DNA of 64,000 bases, from NCBI GenBank assembly GCA_021018995.1, contig CM037591.1:1742001-1806000 (forward strand), written 5' to 3'. A model generated the notes under the pieces. The model saw only the letters and a program-made list of their open reading frames with translations. It was not told the DNA's origin and did no database searches. A program made the position numbers and the translations under genes. The stretch is from Chloranthus sessilifolius. Lineage: Eukaryota > Streptophyta > Magnoliopsida > Chloranthales > Chloranthaceae. Of the stretch, positions 11,754 to 22,867 are shown piece after piece. Every line of letters begins with the position of its first letter. Within the stretch, counting starts at the first letter, position 1.

Positions 11754-14065
11754 GGCCGAGCCTTAAATTTTAGAGATTTTATTTTAAAGGCTCAAGTCTT
11801 ATCTTAGAGCTCTCAAAATTTGGCCTTGGCCTTAACATTTGAGGCCGGGCCTTGCAAGGAATTTAGGGACTGCCCGGCCCTTTGACAGTTCAATTCTAAT
11901 CACAAATGGTAACAACATTAAATAAGTTTGCAAATGTTTTCTAACTCTTTTGCATTTTATTTATTACAAATAGTAATTAAGAACATCAAATAGGTTTGCA
12001 AATGCTTTCACATTTTATTTATTTATTTATTTTGCATCCAAAGGATTTAAAAACCCAAAAATTATAAAACAATAGCAAGTAGTAAACAAATTATTTGGAA
12101 TTAGTGACCCAAAATTAAGCCTTCATTCAAAGTGGACATGCCAAAATAAGGTCATTGTCAAATGCCCCACCCCTGTCTAAACTATTGGCCCATAGAACAG
12201 CATGTCCAAATCAACTCTTGACCCACCAATTTTTCATATTGAAAACCAGTGTGGAAATTAACATATTTTATGAATTAAAACTTCCAAGTTAATTAATTAA
12301 GGGAGACATTACTTGCACTCTGAACGTTGACCCCTTCATCAAATTCACCCCTTCATCAAATTTAAATAAAGACTTTTGGTATTTTAAGGACATGTGAAAA
12401 CATAATTGGAGTCATCTGATTTAAAGTTCATGATCTATAAATCTCCGTGCATAAGATTGGAGTAAAATGCGATATTTATCATTTGCCCTATCGTTGAATT
12501 AGATAATAGCCATTGACTACGTACCTTTATTCATGGGAATAAGATTATATTTTGTGCTAATTTTTTGCACTTAATATCTTTAAATCGTAACTTTCAAATC
12601 AAATGACTTAGATGGTATTTCACATATAGTCTTTTATTTTCAAATTCGGTGCAAGAGCTAACTTTTTGAGTGCAATTAATAGCTTAACCCTTGGAAGGGC
12701 TGTCAAAGGGTTAGGACAAAATTTTGACTGTTGAATAGGAAAATGGAAATAAGACATGACTTCAAGGAAAGAAGATGAGCGACCTTTTTTGTGTTTAGGT
12801 CAATGGTGGCACAAAGGCACCTGACCGAGCATCAGCGGTGGCACTCGGATCAATTTCCCTTTGCTAATCTTGGGAAATGTGCTGATATTTTTGAGTGCCA
12901 AATCAGTGAAAAGTCAAAAGTTTACTTTCACTGATTTGTGAATCGGGCTCCTAAATAGCCGTGGGCTTCCAGAGTCGTCGATTATTTGGCAGAAAGAGAT
13001 TGATCCGAGTACTGCTGATGGTGCTCTGGTTGAGTACTTAAACTACCAACTCTTCATGTTAGGCCAAAGGTGAGGGGGTACCTTAGGAGGTGTACTCAAT
13101 GTGGCGGCTTCTTCTTCAAGGGCTCTATACTCATTCAACTTCCATTTGGTTTTTTCTCCTAGTGGAGCTTTTCCTGTGTAAAACACCATAGATTTCTTCA
13201 CACCGATGACTCGATTGCTCGACGAAAAAACAGAACTCGGCGACCCTGTGGCTTTCCAGTACCCAGAAGGCGTGATTCGATTCGGTTTCCCACCGTGGGC
13301 TTCTCTCTCTTGCCTCGGACAGAAGAAGAACCACTCTTCAGAGTTTCCATGGCACACTTTTCCTGCAATCTCTACAACAAAACAAGCACTCACAAAATTA
13401 ATATAATTTTTTATAAAGGGTACCTCTATTCGCGCTCTACCCAATTACTAAGGGCATACACTGAAAACCCATTGATTACATTGAATCGAACGATGGCGAT
13501 GATTTTCCAATCTTCCACACCAAAGGATCTTGATAGCATGGACGTGCTAGCATATAGTCAATTTTTTATTTCACCATGCGACATATCTAAAAAAAATGCC
13601 TTAAATTACATGGCACACATTATACTCCAACGCGATTTTATGGCTATTTTTCAGGATTTGTGACACATGAAATAAAAAACTTTAACTGTCTAATGGAGCC
13701 CCTATGATCTCAAGATTCATTGTTAGGAAGATTGGAAAGAAAAACGATAGTCATATCATTAGATTCAATGCAATCAACAATAATCTCGAAGGCATGAATA
13801 AAGGAAACTTCATTTTAATTAATTTACCATTTTTTTTCATAAAGCTCATTTGAGCTTAGATTAAAAATATGTAAAAGGAAGAGGGAGGCAGAGAGTATAG
13901 TGAAAATTTTCTCCAAAATCTTCCGAAACAATGGTCGGACGACACTTTCGATGATTTCTCCGAAGTTGCTGAAATTTCATTAATTTTAACGTAATTAACA
14001 AAATTTCGCCAAAATTAATATATTTTTTTTGTTGTAAGTTTAGTCATTTTAAAAATAATAAATAG

Positions 14066-14100
<35 letters not shown>

Positions 14101-14319
14101 GTTATGTCCTCCGATGGAGGACGGTGAGCGTCCTCCAAGATCTACATGGAGCTCCATGTCGCACTCGTAACATTATTCTGATACCACATGGAGCACAAGT
14201 GTATTGCATCTTTGAAAAAAAAATTATTTGAAAACTCATCTTTACTATATATTTCTTTAGAAATAATATTTGGACGGTTAAAACTAGTCCTCCACATGTA
14301 TCTTGAAGGACCTAACCAG

Positions 14320-14361
<42 letters not shown>

Positions 14362-14649
14362 AAAAGGCCTCCGTCCTCCATGGAAGGACGGTCACCGTCC
14401 TCCAAGTTTCCACGTGGAGCTCCACGTGGCACCCAAAATATTGTTTCAATGTCACGTGGAGCTCGGGTGCATTGCTTAGATCATCTTTGAAAAAAAATAT
14501 TTGAAAACTCATCTCTACCGTTTGTTTTTTGAATCGTGAAATGTGGACCAATGAAACCTGTCAAACTTTGACTTATGGGTTTAAAAAAGAAATTTCAAAT
14601 TTTTTTTTTCAATATTGATCTATACCGTCCACTTGTGCTCCACGTGGAC

Positions 14650-14684
<35 letters not shown>

Positions 14685-15271
14685 GAGCCGATTAGGTCCT
14701 CCATTAATGGAGGTTGGTGACCGTCCTCCAAGATACACATGTAGCTTAACGTGGCACCTAAAATACTATTTGGGTGCCACATGGAGCACAAGTGGGCGGT
14801 ATAAATCAATATTAAAAAAAAAAAATTGAAAAAACTTTTTAATCTCATAAGTCAAACTTTGACAAGTTTCATTGGTCCACATTTTACGATTTAAAAAACA
14901 CACAATGGAGATAAGTTTTCAATTTGTTTTTATTTTCAAAGATGATCTAAACAATGCACCCAAGCTCCACGTGACATCGAAACAATATTTTGAGTGCCAC
15001 GTGGTGCTCCACGTGGAAGCTTGAAGGACGGTGACCGTCCTCCCATGAACGACGGACACATTTTCTATATATATATATATATATGAGAGAGAAAATAAAG
15101 GGTGAGATACAAACGTGGGAGTTTCCATGGATCGAAGTAAAAAATGTCTACAACTGGAATAATAAGGTCCATCTCTTCCTCTCTCTTCTTCTCAAGCCTG
15201 TTATGCAAATAGAAACCCACTAGCTCTTCTTCTGTTGGATAGAATCTGTAACCTGGTGCCATATTACTCAT
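10261..15271 (-). CDS. NAC-domain transcription factor, ANAC090-like, three exons
   Basis: Exons are 15271-15115, 13371-13082 and 10596-10261, joining in frame to 260 residues (257 if the second ATG at 15262 is used). NAC proteins are plant-specific DNA-binding dimers of the nucleus. All subdomains are present: A ([17 protein letters not shown]), B ([15 protein letters not shown]), C ([20 protein letters not shown] then GYWKATG), D ([26 protein letters not shown]) and E ([15 protein letters not shown]). The [20 protein letters not shown] stretch and the length recall the ANAC090/036/061 group. ANAC090 has been linked to salicylate and senescence control in Arabidopsis. The C-terminus is Ser/Thr-rich and ends acidic and hydrophobic ([14 protein letters not shown]), as in NAC activation regions. 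Donors and acceptors are canonical: C|GTTTGT, TTGTAG|AG, AAG|GTACCC and CTGTAG|GTA. Introns of 1743 and 2485 bp carry MITEs. I see no disabling change. Confidence 0.88.
11014..11154. mobile_element. CACTA-type MITE, TSD TTA
   Basis: Ends are CACTACAAAAAA and TTTTTTATAGTG, with direct repeats TTA at 11011-11013 and 11155-11157. Subterminal AGCGGCAA/TTGCCGCT repeats are typical of CACTA ends. At 141 bp it has no transposase. Confidence 0.85.
11301..11348. repeat. (TA)n microsatellite
   Basis: About 45 bases of TA repeats, the left border of the MITE at 11347. Confidence 0.95.
11347..11682. repeat. (TA)n-resident MITE, copy 1
   Basis: Left arm CCTCCAAGGTCCACGTGGCA plus CCCAAAACA. Right arm is the inverted CACGTGACATCGAAACAATA plus CTTGGAGGACGGTGAGGACG. 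A conserved middle (ATTTCACGAATCGAAAAACA) is shared with copies near 14.5, 14.9 and 20.0 kb. Bordered by (TA)n on the left and (CA)n(TA)n on the right. Confidence 0.75.
11683..11753. repeat. (CA)n(TA)n compound microsatellite
   Basis: About 46 bases of CA repeats followed by about 25 of TA. Confidence 0.95.
12302..12692. repeat. MITE of the ATTACTTGCACTC family, copy 1
   Basis: Left end CATTACTTGCACTCTGAA, right end TTTTTGAGTGCAATTAAT in inverse. Shares its inside with 16172-16578 and 27342-27735 (ATGTGAAAACA, TTAAAGTTCATGATC and related words). Confidence 0.6.
13082..13371 (-). CDS. NAC gene exon 2 (subdomains C and D)
   Basis: 290 bp from acceptor TTGTAG|AGATTGC to donor CCTAAG|GTACCC. 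It codes [17 protein letters not shown] through NEYRALEEE and a short STPPK linker. The WKATG and VIGVKK DNA-contact motifs are intact. Confidence 0.88.
14097..14322. repeat. (TA)n-resident MITE, copy 2 (internally deleted)
   Basis: Runs from AGGGTTATGTCCTCCGATGG to GAAGGACCTAACCAGCTC between two (TA)n tracts. At about 225 bp it is shorter than the 390-bp full-length form. Confidence 0.7.
14359..14653. repeat. (TA)n-resident MITE, copy 3
   Basis: Left arm has the palindromes GGACGGTCACCGTCC and CCACGTGGAGCTCCACGTGG. The right arm is shortened and ends in CCACGTGGACGG. (TA)n lies on both sides. Confidence 0.75.
14410..14429. promoter_or_regulatory. Perfect 20-bp palindrome with two G-box cores
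   Basis: CCACGTGGAGCTCCACGTGG holds two CACGTG cores, the G-box bound by plant bZIP and bHLH factors. It is part of a MITE arm inside NAC intron 1. Any regulatory action is inference. Confidence 0.4.
14683..15066. repeat. (TA)n-resident MITE, copy 4
   Basis: Runs from GGGAGCCGATTAGGTCCTCC to GACCGTCCTCCCATGAACGA, with (TA)n on both sides. The arms are about 85 bp, inverted and palindrome-rich. The inside carries the conserved GTCAAACTTTGAC-like segment. Confidence 0.8.
15115..15271 (-). CDS. NAC gene exon 1 (N-terminus, subdomains A and B)
   Basis: Codes [16 protein letters not shown]... to DPWKLP and ends one base into a Gln codon at donor C|GTTTGT. Two in-frame ATGs (15271 and 15262) are possible starts, and family proteins usually begin close to the PGYRF motif. 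An apparent frame beyond the donor runs into a (TA)n tract and is not coding. Confidence 0.85.
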
Positions 15272-15351
15272 TCTTTCTATTTCTTCCTCTGTTTTCTCTT
15301 TCTTCCTTTGTTTTCTCTCGCTAAGCTCTCTTACAAGTTACACGAGTTGTT

Positions 15352-15365
15352 AGCTATATATAAAC
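15352..15365 (-). promoter_or_regulatory. TATA box of the NAC gene
   Basis: On the minus strand GTTTATATATAGC lies about 85-90 bp upstream of the ATG at 15271. The leader between is pyrimidine/purine-rich, with CT/GA runs common in plant promoters. The start site is inferred to be near 15325. Confidence 0.55.
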
Positions 15366-16171
15366 AGAGGGAGGGAGAGAGAGAGTGTGTGTATACGGCT
15401 ATACATAGAACGTGTAAGGACGTAGTTACCGAGTAAAAGAGAAAGATGGTGTAAAGAAATTTCCACGCGGACGACAAAGAAGATATTCTTAACAAACACC
15501 CCCCCCTCCCCCCCGCGAGAGTCAACAAATACATTTTGGGATAATGGCATCTAAATGCCAAAATGGTGTTTAAATCATTTTCCATCATTAAGCGGCTTTA
15601 AATTATTCGATCAGTGAATTTTAATATCAGTCATCAAATTTAAGAATAATTATTGATATTAAAATGCACAGATCAGATGGTTCAGATCTTCCAAAAAGTT
15701 TTATTTTTTTTACTCATACCCCTTCAATTGATGAAATATCACACTATAAAAAATAAGACTATTAGTGGCAATTTTTTTAACAGAAAACTGCTGCTATACC
15801 GCTGAACCCCCTTATTTTTGTAGTGTCACTTTGCTGATATGGATTATTTCCAAGATCATAAGCCAATAAATGGTGTAAGAATGTTTAAAGGTCATTTGGT
15901 GCTTAAATGACGGCTAGGAGAGGCGGTCACTACATTTTTACAATATGTTTACGTCATTTTGACATTTAAACACCAAAATAGTGTTTAAATGATCTTACAC
16001 CATTAAAATTATGAATTAGACCTACCATGGGTGACCACCCATCATGGGTGGATACAGCACTCCAAACATCTATGTGACTGTATGACTTGAACGGATTTTC
16101 AATGCATTACTTGAAGATAAGTGAACCATCCGATTGATGAACTTAATATCATGCCAATAAAACTAAATTAA
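15366..16171. other. NAC upstream region with a CACTA MITE and small inverted repeats
   Basis: Contains a C/G homopolymer-rich stretch near 15497-15516. A MITE-like region (15545-16010) has repeated GGTGTTTAAATGAT/ATCATTTAAACACC arms and encloses the CACTA MITE at 15742. No coding signal. Confidence 0.5.
15742..15835. mobile_element. CACTA-type MITE, TSD TCA
   Basis: CACTATAAAAAATAAGAC ... TTATTTTTGTAGTG, 94 bp, flanked by TCA on both sides. Related to 11014-11154 (CACTAnAAAAAA ends, AGTGGCAA internal word). Confidence 0.85.
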
Positions 16172-16578
16172 TGGAGTCATTAATTACTTGCACTCGGAAA
16201 CTTGGTCCTTGCATCGAATTTAAAACAAAGACTTTCAAGTTTTGTGACCTCTACTATTTGAAAACACCATCTAAATCGGTTGATTTAGCGGTCATGATTT
16301 AAAGGTATTAAGTGCAAAAGATTAGCACGAAACATAATCTTTGTCATGTGATTAACTATAGTCAAAGGCTATTATCCAATTCAATAGTTGACTATAATAA
16401 ATCATATGATAAAGATCATGTTTTGATCCAATCTTTTATACTAAATATCTATGGATCATGAACTTCAATTCGGACGGCCCAGATTGCATTTTTATCATCA
16501 CATGTCCCTAAAATACCAAGTCTTTCTTTAACTTCGGTGTAAGGGTCATGTTTCCGAGTGCAAGTAATGGCTCTCAAA
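16172..16578. repeat. MITE of the ATTACTTGCACTC family, copy 2
   Basis: GGAGTCATTAATTACTTGCA ... TTCCGAGTGCAAGTAATGGC, inverted ends. The inner half-copies are also inverted around a GAATTGGATAATAG/CAATAGTTGACTA centre. Related to 12302 and 27342. Confidence 0.75.
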
Positions 16579-16892
16579 CTAAAAACAATGATTTATAATA
16601 TAATTAATTGATCGGATGGTTTAAATCCCTCTAAAACATCATTTTTGGTTTATTCTATCATCTATCACTTTGATGATATGGACAACACACATCTTAATCC
16701 ATTGATTGTGGAGGATCATTTAAACACCGTGTTGGTGTTTAAATGACGGTAAGGGGAGTTGAGTCCGTTTCCGTTACACGTTGTCTGTTTCATCGAGTTG
16801 GTGCATGGTAATTGACCTGTTCAATTTTGAAAGTGAAGGGGTCATTGAGTTTATAAACGTCACCATTTTAGAGTATTGTAATGAATGCAGTT

Positions 16893-16981
16893 ATTTTTTT
16901 TTTTTGACAACCTCGACAATCGAGGAGGAGTGCACGCATATAGATGTGACTCTTGTAGAGTAACACTAACTATAGTAGTAA
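16893..16981 (-). mobile_element. 5'-truncated tRNA-derived SINE fragment
   Basis: Matches the 3' part of the SINE at 60978-61232: T-run at the left (poly-A tail of a minus-strand copy), then ATCGAGGAGGAGTGCACGCA, a weaker ATGTGACT word and CAACTATAGTAG-like sequence. The tRNA-like head is missing. Confidence 0.6.
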
Positions 16982-17448
16982 ATTTTGGCAATATTTATTC
17001 TATATTTCCCTCAATAATAGAAGTCTCTTTAAATTAGGTGAATATAATTAATTAAGATCTCAAGATATCTTTAACAATAAAATTCAGATATTATATAGTG
17101 GACCACAAACAACAAACGACTCAACAGACCGCTTACGTGGCACGATGTAAGTGTAGTGGGTCCCAGTAATGCAGGTCGGGCCATCCACTTGCATCGCGCC
17201 ACGTAAGCAATCCGTTGTTGATTTGCCATTTGAGGTGCAATCATTATAATTTTTCATAAAATTCTAATTAATTTTAATCTTACCTAAAATATAAGATACA
17301 CATTATAAGATGTGTATTCTCTAATCAATCTTAAATACACTTTATTATTGTCCTGCAATCAAATGTCCCTTTTAAGAAGAAACTTGTGATTTGTTACAGA
17401 AAATACTATCCCCCGATCTCCTAAAGTGACTTGTGATCGATAAATGAC

Positions 17449-17781
17449 CGGAGGACGGTGAGTGTCCTCCAAGATCTCATGCGGAGCTATACATATGACC
17501 CGTAGCACTATTTTGATGCCACAGAGCGCAGGTGCATTGCTTAGATCAATTTTGAAAAAAAAAAAAATATTATAAACTTATCTTCACCATATATTTTTTT
17601 AGTAGTAAATTTTGGACTATTGAAAATAGTCCAAGTTTGACTGATGCTTTAAAATTCTTTTTAATAAAAAATAATCTAAACAGCACACCCATATTCCACA
17701 TGGCACCCAAAATGTATTTTGATTGTCACGTGGAGCTCCACATGTATCTTGACCGTCCTCTATTGAAGGACCTAACCGGCT

Positions 17782-17785
<4 letters not shown>
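17449..17785. repeat. (TA)n-resident MITE, copy 5
   Basis: GGAGGACGGTGAGTGTCCTC ... GAAGGACCTAACCGGCTC followed by (TA)n. The left (TA)n is missing. Confidence 0.65.
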
Positions 17786-17813
<28 letters not shown>

Positions 17814-17817
<4 letters not shown>

Positions 17818-17900
17818 AGGGTTATGTTTTCTATTGAAGGATGGTGAACTTCCTCCAAGATCCTTATATGGAGCTCCATGTGAACGCTTGTAACACTATA
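17814..17900. repeat. Left-end fragment of a (TA)n-resident MITE
   Basis: GAAAAGGGTTATGTTTTCTA ... GGAGCTCCATGTG after (TA)n, resembling the start of copy 2. The rest is absent. Confidence 0.55.
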
Positions 17901-19363
17901 TGGGATATGGATTGAGAAAAGATGATTCTTGGATTCGAACGTGAAGATATCCTATTAAAAAACATATAATAACCATTTAGAGGTTATCACTTGTCAAGCT
18001 GCATTTGCAGATTTCCCTTGACATTTCCCAACGTTTGACGAGACAAAAAGACTAAATAAATATAAGGGTTTTTAGTATATATCCCTCTATATTTTGGCAT
18101 ATTTATAAATGCCACCCTCTTTTACACCTATTTATAAGCAAGCCCCTGATAAGCATTTTTGCATTTAAATCTTAACTATCGTTTAAGAGTTCAGTCATAG
18201 TCTTAAGATTTATCATGTGAAAGATTGGGACAAAAAATGATCTCTATATGATTAAAAGAGATTAACAGTTTTAATAGTAGAATCATTAGTTGTAGAAACT
18301 GAATCTTTGGTTGCAAATACCCTTACCCTTCCCCCATCGCTAGAGGAAGTGGAACTTTCAAAAAAAAACAGGCCCGTGACAACCGCGTATTCATCTATGT
18401 ATATTTATTCCAATTTCTAAGTAAGAGAGAGGAGAGAGGAGAGAGAAACGGAACATCGATCAATTGACCTGAAAGAAGACTTCTTACGGACTTTAGATTC
18501 CACGTCTTCTCTTTCATGGGACCACCAAGGTAAGTAGGAACGCAGGGTTTGTTTATCGAATCAAAACGAATAGGTTCGATTTTTTTTTTCAATTTTCCAA
18601 TTGGAAACCGAGCCGGAACAAGAAGAACCTAATCGGTTCAGTTTGGTCTCAATTTGTTTTCCGTTTTTACTAATTCTTTTATTTTTTAAACCATTTTTTT
18701 GGTTTTCACATTTTTCATTTTTTTCACTATTTTCTCGATTTTCTAATCCTACCTAATCAATTTTCGGTTTTCCAAATCGAACCGAACTGGAATTGATTCA
18801 ATTGTTTTCGGTCAGGTTCGAATTTCGGTTTTAAAACTTGCATTCCCAAAGGTGACAGGTGACCTATTCTTCATAGGCATTGTTAACACCCATGCGTAAA
18901 GTCAAATTATGTTTGGGGGACTCATTTCTAGGTGCCCCACCGGTAAGCCTTGGAGTAGACCAGACTGACCCTCGGTCAGCCTGACCGTGAAATCATTGTT
19001 ACCAAAATCAGTGATTTTTTTAAAACAATTGCTGAAAATGCATTTTTTTTTGTAAAACGTCAAAAACAAGTCTAAAATGCGATAAAAAAAAAAACAAAAA
19101 AACTTTTATTTTTAAAAAATTGCATATTTTAATCACATTTTCTATGAATTTTTCCTGAAAATTTTCCCATATTGTTAGTTTTTTTAGTAGTAAAAAACAT
19201 TTCCTTTACTTTTTCTCAAATGATTCCCCCCTTTTTCGGAAATTTGCATATTTTTTTCATGATTTTCTCACTTTTTTGCCGTCTATTTTTTTCTAAGATT
19301 TCGACCTGACAACTATGTGGCAAATAATATGGCTAAGGTAGAAATTTGAGTCGCTACAGCCAG

Positions 19364-19366
<3 letters not shown>
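17901..19366. other. Intergenic sequence, no gene seen
   Basis: Includes one arm of a MITE (18055-18135, TTTGGCATATTTATAAATGC) related to 27781-28167. A T/C-rich low-complexity stretch with AACCGA/TCGGTT words lies at 18560-18840. Homopolymer-rich sequence follows to 19300. A (TA)n tract begins at 19367. Confidence 0.4.
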
Positions 19367-19418
<52 letters not shown>

Positions 19419-19812
19419 GGTTGAAAAAGGTGAAGATCTTCTAGTTGGAATGCCCTTACTCCAACAACCACATAGAGGTTCACACGAGGCCACCGAAATA
19501 TTGTTTTGTTTTGGTGTCACATGGAGTTTCAGCCGCATGTATAGATTATTTTTTAAAATAATTAATTTAAAATTAAGTTTTAAAATTAAAAGTCAAATTT
19601 TAATTGTGATTTAAGAATCCAAATTTTATGACCCAAAAGATACATGGTGGAGATGTTTTAAATTTTTTTTTCACAATTGATCTAAACATTAATTGTACCT
19701 TGTTCCATGTGGCACTCAAAATATACTTTGACTATCACACGGACCTCCATAGGTTCACGTGGATGTTGGAGTACAATGAGGGTACTCAATATTGAGTACC
19801 TTCCCGACTCCC
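19419..19812. repeat. (TA)n-resident MITE, diverged subfamily copy
   Basis: Lies between (TA)n tracts. Its arms read GATCTTCTAGTTGGAATGCC and its inverse around CCGACTCCC. The inside matches the other copies (ATTTTATGACCCAAAAGATA, GGTGGAGATG). Confidence 0.6.
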
Positions 19813-19830
19813 TATATATATATATATATA

Positions 19831-20220
19831 TAGGAAAAAGCCTTCGTCCTCCATGGGAGGACAGTCACCGTCCTCCAACTTTTCACGTGGAGCTCCACGT
19901 AGCACCCAAAACACTTTTTGGGTATCACATGGACCTTGGGTGCATTGCTTAGATCATCTTTGAAAAAAAAAAAGTTAAAAACTCATCTCCACCGTGTATA
20001 TTTTGAATCGTGAAATGTGGACCAATGAAAATTGTCAAACTTTGACTTATGGGTTTAAAAAAAAATTTCAATTTTTTTTTTTTAATATTGATCTAAACTA
20101 TCCACTTGTGCTTCACATGGCACCCAATGACACCCAAAAAATGTTTTGGGTGCCATGTGAGCTCCGCGTGGATCTTGGAGGACGGTCACCGTCCTCCATT
20201 GGAGGACCTAACCGGCTCCC
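19831..20220. repeat. (TA)n-resident MITE, best-preserved copy
   Basis: About 390 bp between (TA)n tracts. Left arm CGTCCTCCATGGGAGGACAG then CACGTGGAGCTCCACGT then GCACCCAAAACA. The right arm is the inverse, ending GGACCTAACCGGCTCCCA. The arms are about 85 bp and roughly 80% alike. Confidence 0.8.
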
Positions 20221-20230
20221 ATATATATAT

Positions 20231-21028
20231 ACTCACACCAATAGAATGCTACATCTCTAATGTAGCATTCAATGTTACCTTAGTGTCATTTGAGTGACAC
20301 TTTGCGCCTAATCTAAAGATCGAATGCCGAGGCAACATACACAAGGTCGATTTGATTCATCCCCCAAACAAAAAAATAGATAATATATTATACCCACCAT
20401 CCAAAATGTGGTCAAAGTTGGAAATAATTCAATGCACTAGGTTAATAGGGTAGAGGCGAAACTTTGACCACGTATTTAAGGGACCAAAAAATGATAAAAA
20501 TGAAAAGAAAAATTATAGAATCATATGCCACGTGGGTGATGATCACAAAATGAGTGTTTGTTTTGGGATCACATGTCACATGACACGTAGGTGATAATCA
20601 CAAAATGAGTGTTTATTTTGAGATCACATGACACGTGATCTTAACACTAGTGTAGAGTTCAAACACTATACCAGGCACGTGATCTCAACACTAGTGTAGC
20701 TTTCAAGTTTTACACCTCTAAGGCAATTACCCATTATATATATATATAAGAGAATTGGTGTTTTAAGATTTACAATTGGCCAAATCATCTTCACTAATAA
20801 AAAGTTATTTTTCATATTATGATTTATTTCTTGTGGAATAAAGTATTTCTCTCACTTTATTCGGTAATTTCACATCTTATTAAGATAATTTAAGATATTA
20901 AATATATACCGCTTTTTTTTTATATATTTATCTTGTGTAACTATTATTTATGAGATATTCGTAATTAATATATTTCACGTTTATTTGTATTTCAAAAAAG
21001 TCAATCTTGGCATCTCCTTTCTTATTAC
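20231..21028. other. Repeat-like intergenic region
   Basis: Two near-direct repeats of GATCACAAAATGAGTGTTT (20540 and 20600) with ATCACATGACACGTGATCTT words. These recur as AAAATGTGGTCAAAGTTGG at 20405 and 59494 and, in part, near 33855. This suggests an old MITE family. The right part is plain AT-rich sequence. Confidence 0.4.
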
Positions 21029-21719
21029 CAAGGTATAAAAAATTTGGCCGATACCGATATGTATCGGTTTTTGATCAAACCGATACGTATAAGATATTGT
21101 AGAGCTGCAATTGACGCTTTAAGTAAATAAGTGGGCGCAAACAAAGTTACCTCCAGCCCCCATTAGTTCTCTAGGTGCTCTCAGTAAATTCAATAAATGC
21201 GTTTTAGTTAATAGACGCTTTCAACAAATGTATTTAAATACATCAGAGACGCTTTCAGTCAAGAGCTGAGCTGCATGTCACATCCCATAAAACCTGTTGA
21301 GCATTAAATTTTTGAATTTATAACTAGAGTTTTTAGGTAATAATGTTGTTATGTATTTTAACTCATTCAAGATTTTTTTATTTTCGGTATCAGTGTCATC
21401 TCTATAGATGAATTTTTTTATACCGAGGTTTGTACTTCTCTAAACTACCCATATATATCTTATAAATTATAATCATTATAGCAAGAAAGATTGCTTCTTT
21501 GTGTACGTCTTACTGGAGGGAGAAAAGGCAGGTTTTTGTCCTTCAAATTTTTTTATAATCTATAGTTTATATTATATTTTATCATGCATGTAGCTATTTT
21601 AGATTTAAAAAACAAATCAATTACCGATATAGGCCGATACATATCGGTATCAGCCGAGTCGTATCAGTCCTCCATGGAGAGGACCGATACCCGATACCAG
21701 TTCCGAGTTTGATACCTTA
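21029..21719. repeat. hAT-like element with perfect 8-bp TSD, GATAC family
   Basis: CAAGGTATAAAAAATTTGG ... CCGAGTTTGATACCTTA flanked by CTTATTAC on both sides (21021-21028 and 21720-21727). Each end carries CCGATACnTATCGG-type words. The 500-bp middle is non-coding AT-rich sequence. Non-autonomous. Confidence 0.8.
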
Positions 21720-22867
21720 CTTATTACACACATTTTCTGTGCTTCTAAACTTCCAATGCAAAGTTCTTCAGAAAATAAAAAGAGATTCATATAATTAAGA
21801 ATTATTCCATCTGCACTTTCATACTACTTTAAACAATGGTACAACATAGTTCCTACCATTCGATTGCAACATCCCAAAATTTGAGGGAATGGATAAATAG
21901 AGAGAAGCTCCATAGATGTACCTAATCTATATTACTATAACAGCTTATTTTGACCAATTTTTTTACATATGTTCTAAAGGTTTGTCAGGTCAGTATCCAA
22001 TTTCTACTTTATGCAAACAAATCTGTTTGCATTTTGATTGTGCGGATTTGTTTATATCCATATTGCATAGTTTATATCTATGGGTTTAGGATTTGTATAA
22101 TCTATAGTGTTAAAGTGTCAATATTTTAGGATATGTGTAATTTGTACCCTTAAAGTAATAGATCATACATAGAATGGAAGTAGCTCCAACAATGGTCTTT
22201 TAGGAAGATTTGGATAATCAGATCTCTCTACTCTAATAGCAGCCGTTGTTTTTTATTTTGACAGCTGAAATTAATATTCATTAATCGGATGATTCACATT
22301 GACTTATAGGCATGTTTCTTTGAGTTGTGATATTTAATGAAAGACTCACTATTTAGATTGATCACATATGTGCGTCACATGAGATAATGATAAATCACAC
22401 TTTAGTGTTTAAATGAAGGGTATAAGATCATTTAACACCATGTTAGTATTTAAATGACAGGTATATGACTATTACCAATTTTAAGTGTTCAAAGAGTATG
22501 ACAGTCATTTCGTATACCTGTCAAGAATTGGGTGGTTAGGAAGGTAATAAATAGATTTACATTGGATCAATATGCTTTTGTAAATGGATTGGGCATAAGC
22601 TTTTGTTTTGCTCTTTTTTTCTTCTTCCTAACTTTTAGCTAATAAATAGACTTCTAAGCCGGAAAATACCCTCAAAATGCTTGTCAATGATATAAGGTTA
22701 GGAAGGTTAAGAAGAAATATGAAATGAGATTATTATATAAATGTATGAGTAAATATGATTGTAAATATGGCCAAACACCTTCACCCACTGTGAATGCGTT
22801 GAATCATTATCATAGATTGAACAATCAGTATATTGATCCAATGTAAATAATGTAGATGAGGCCTGCT
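21720..22867. other. Intergenic sequence, no gene seen
   Basis: AT-rich, with a short hairpin pair GATCATTTAACACC/GTATTTAAATGA at 22428-22455 like that at 16710-16745. Nothing else supported. Confidence 0.4.

Larger units (their letters stand above)
10597..13081 (-). other. Intron 2 of the NAC gene, filled with repeats
   Basis: Holds a CACTA-type MITE (11014-11154), a (TA)n-flanked MITE (11347-11682), (CA)n/(TA)n tracts and another MITE (12302-12692). A stretch at 10860-10935 repeats GGCCCTAGC-like words. Part of 12790-13040 looks codon-like ([20 protein letters not shown]) but matches nothing I know. Confidence 0.6.
13372..15114 (-). other. Intron 1 of the NAC gene with a MITE cluster
   Basis: Contains a degraded MITE with ATTGAATC/GATTCAAT ends (about 13450-13800). 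It also holds three (TA)n-resident MITEs in a row (14097-15066). The last ends about 48 bp from the exon-1 donor. Confidence 0.7.

Noticed and set aside
14321..14848. Frames with long Ile-Tyr runs (also near 33.0, 55.1 and 63.6 kb)
   Set aside because: They are translations of (TA)n tracts.
21029..21719. An autonomous hAT transposon
   Set aside because: The ends and TSD fit, but no transposase frame is present in the 691 bp.
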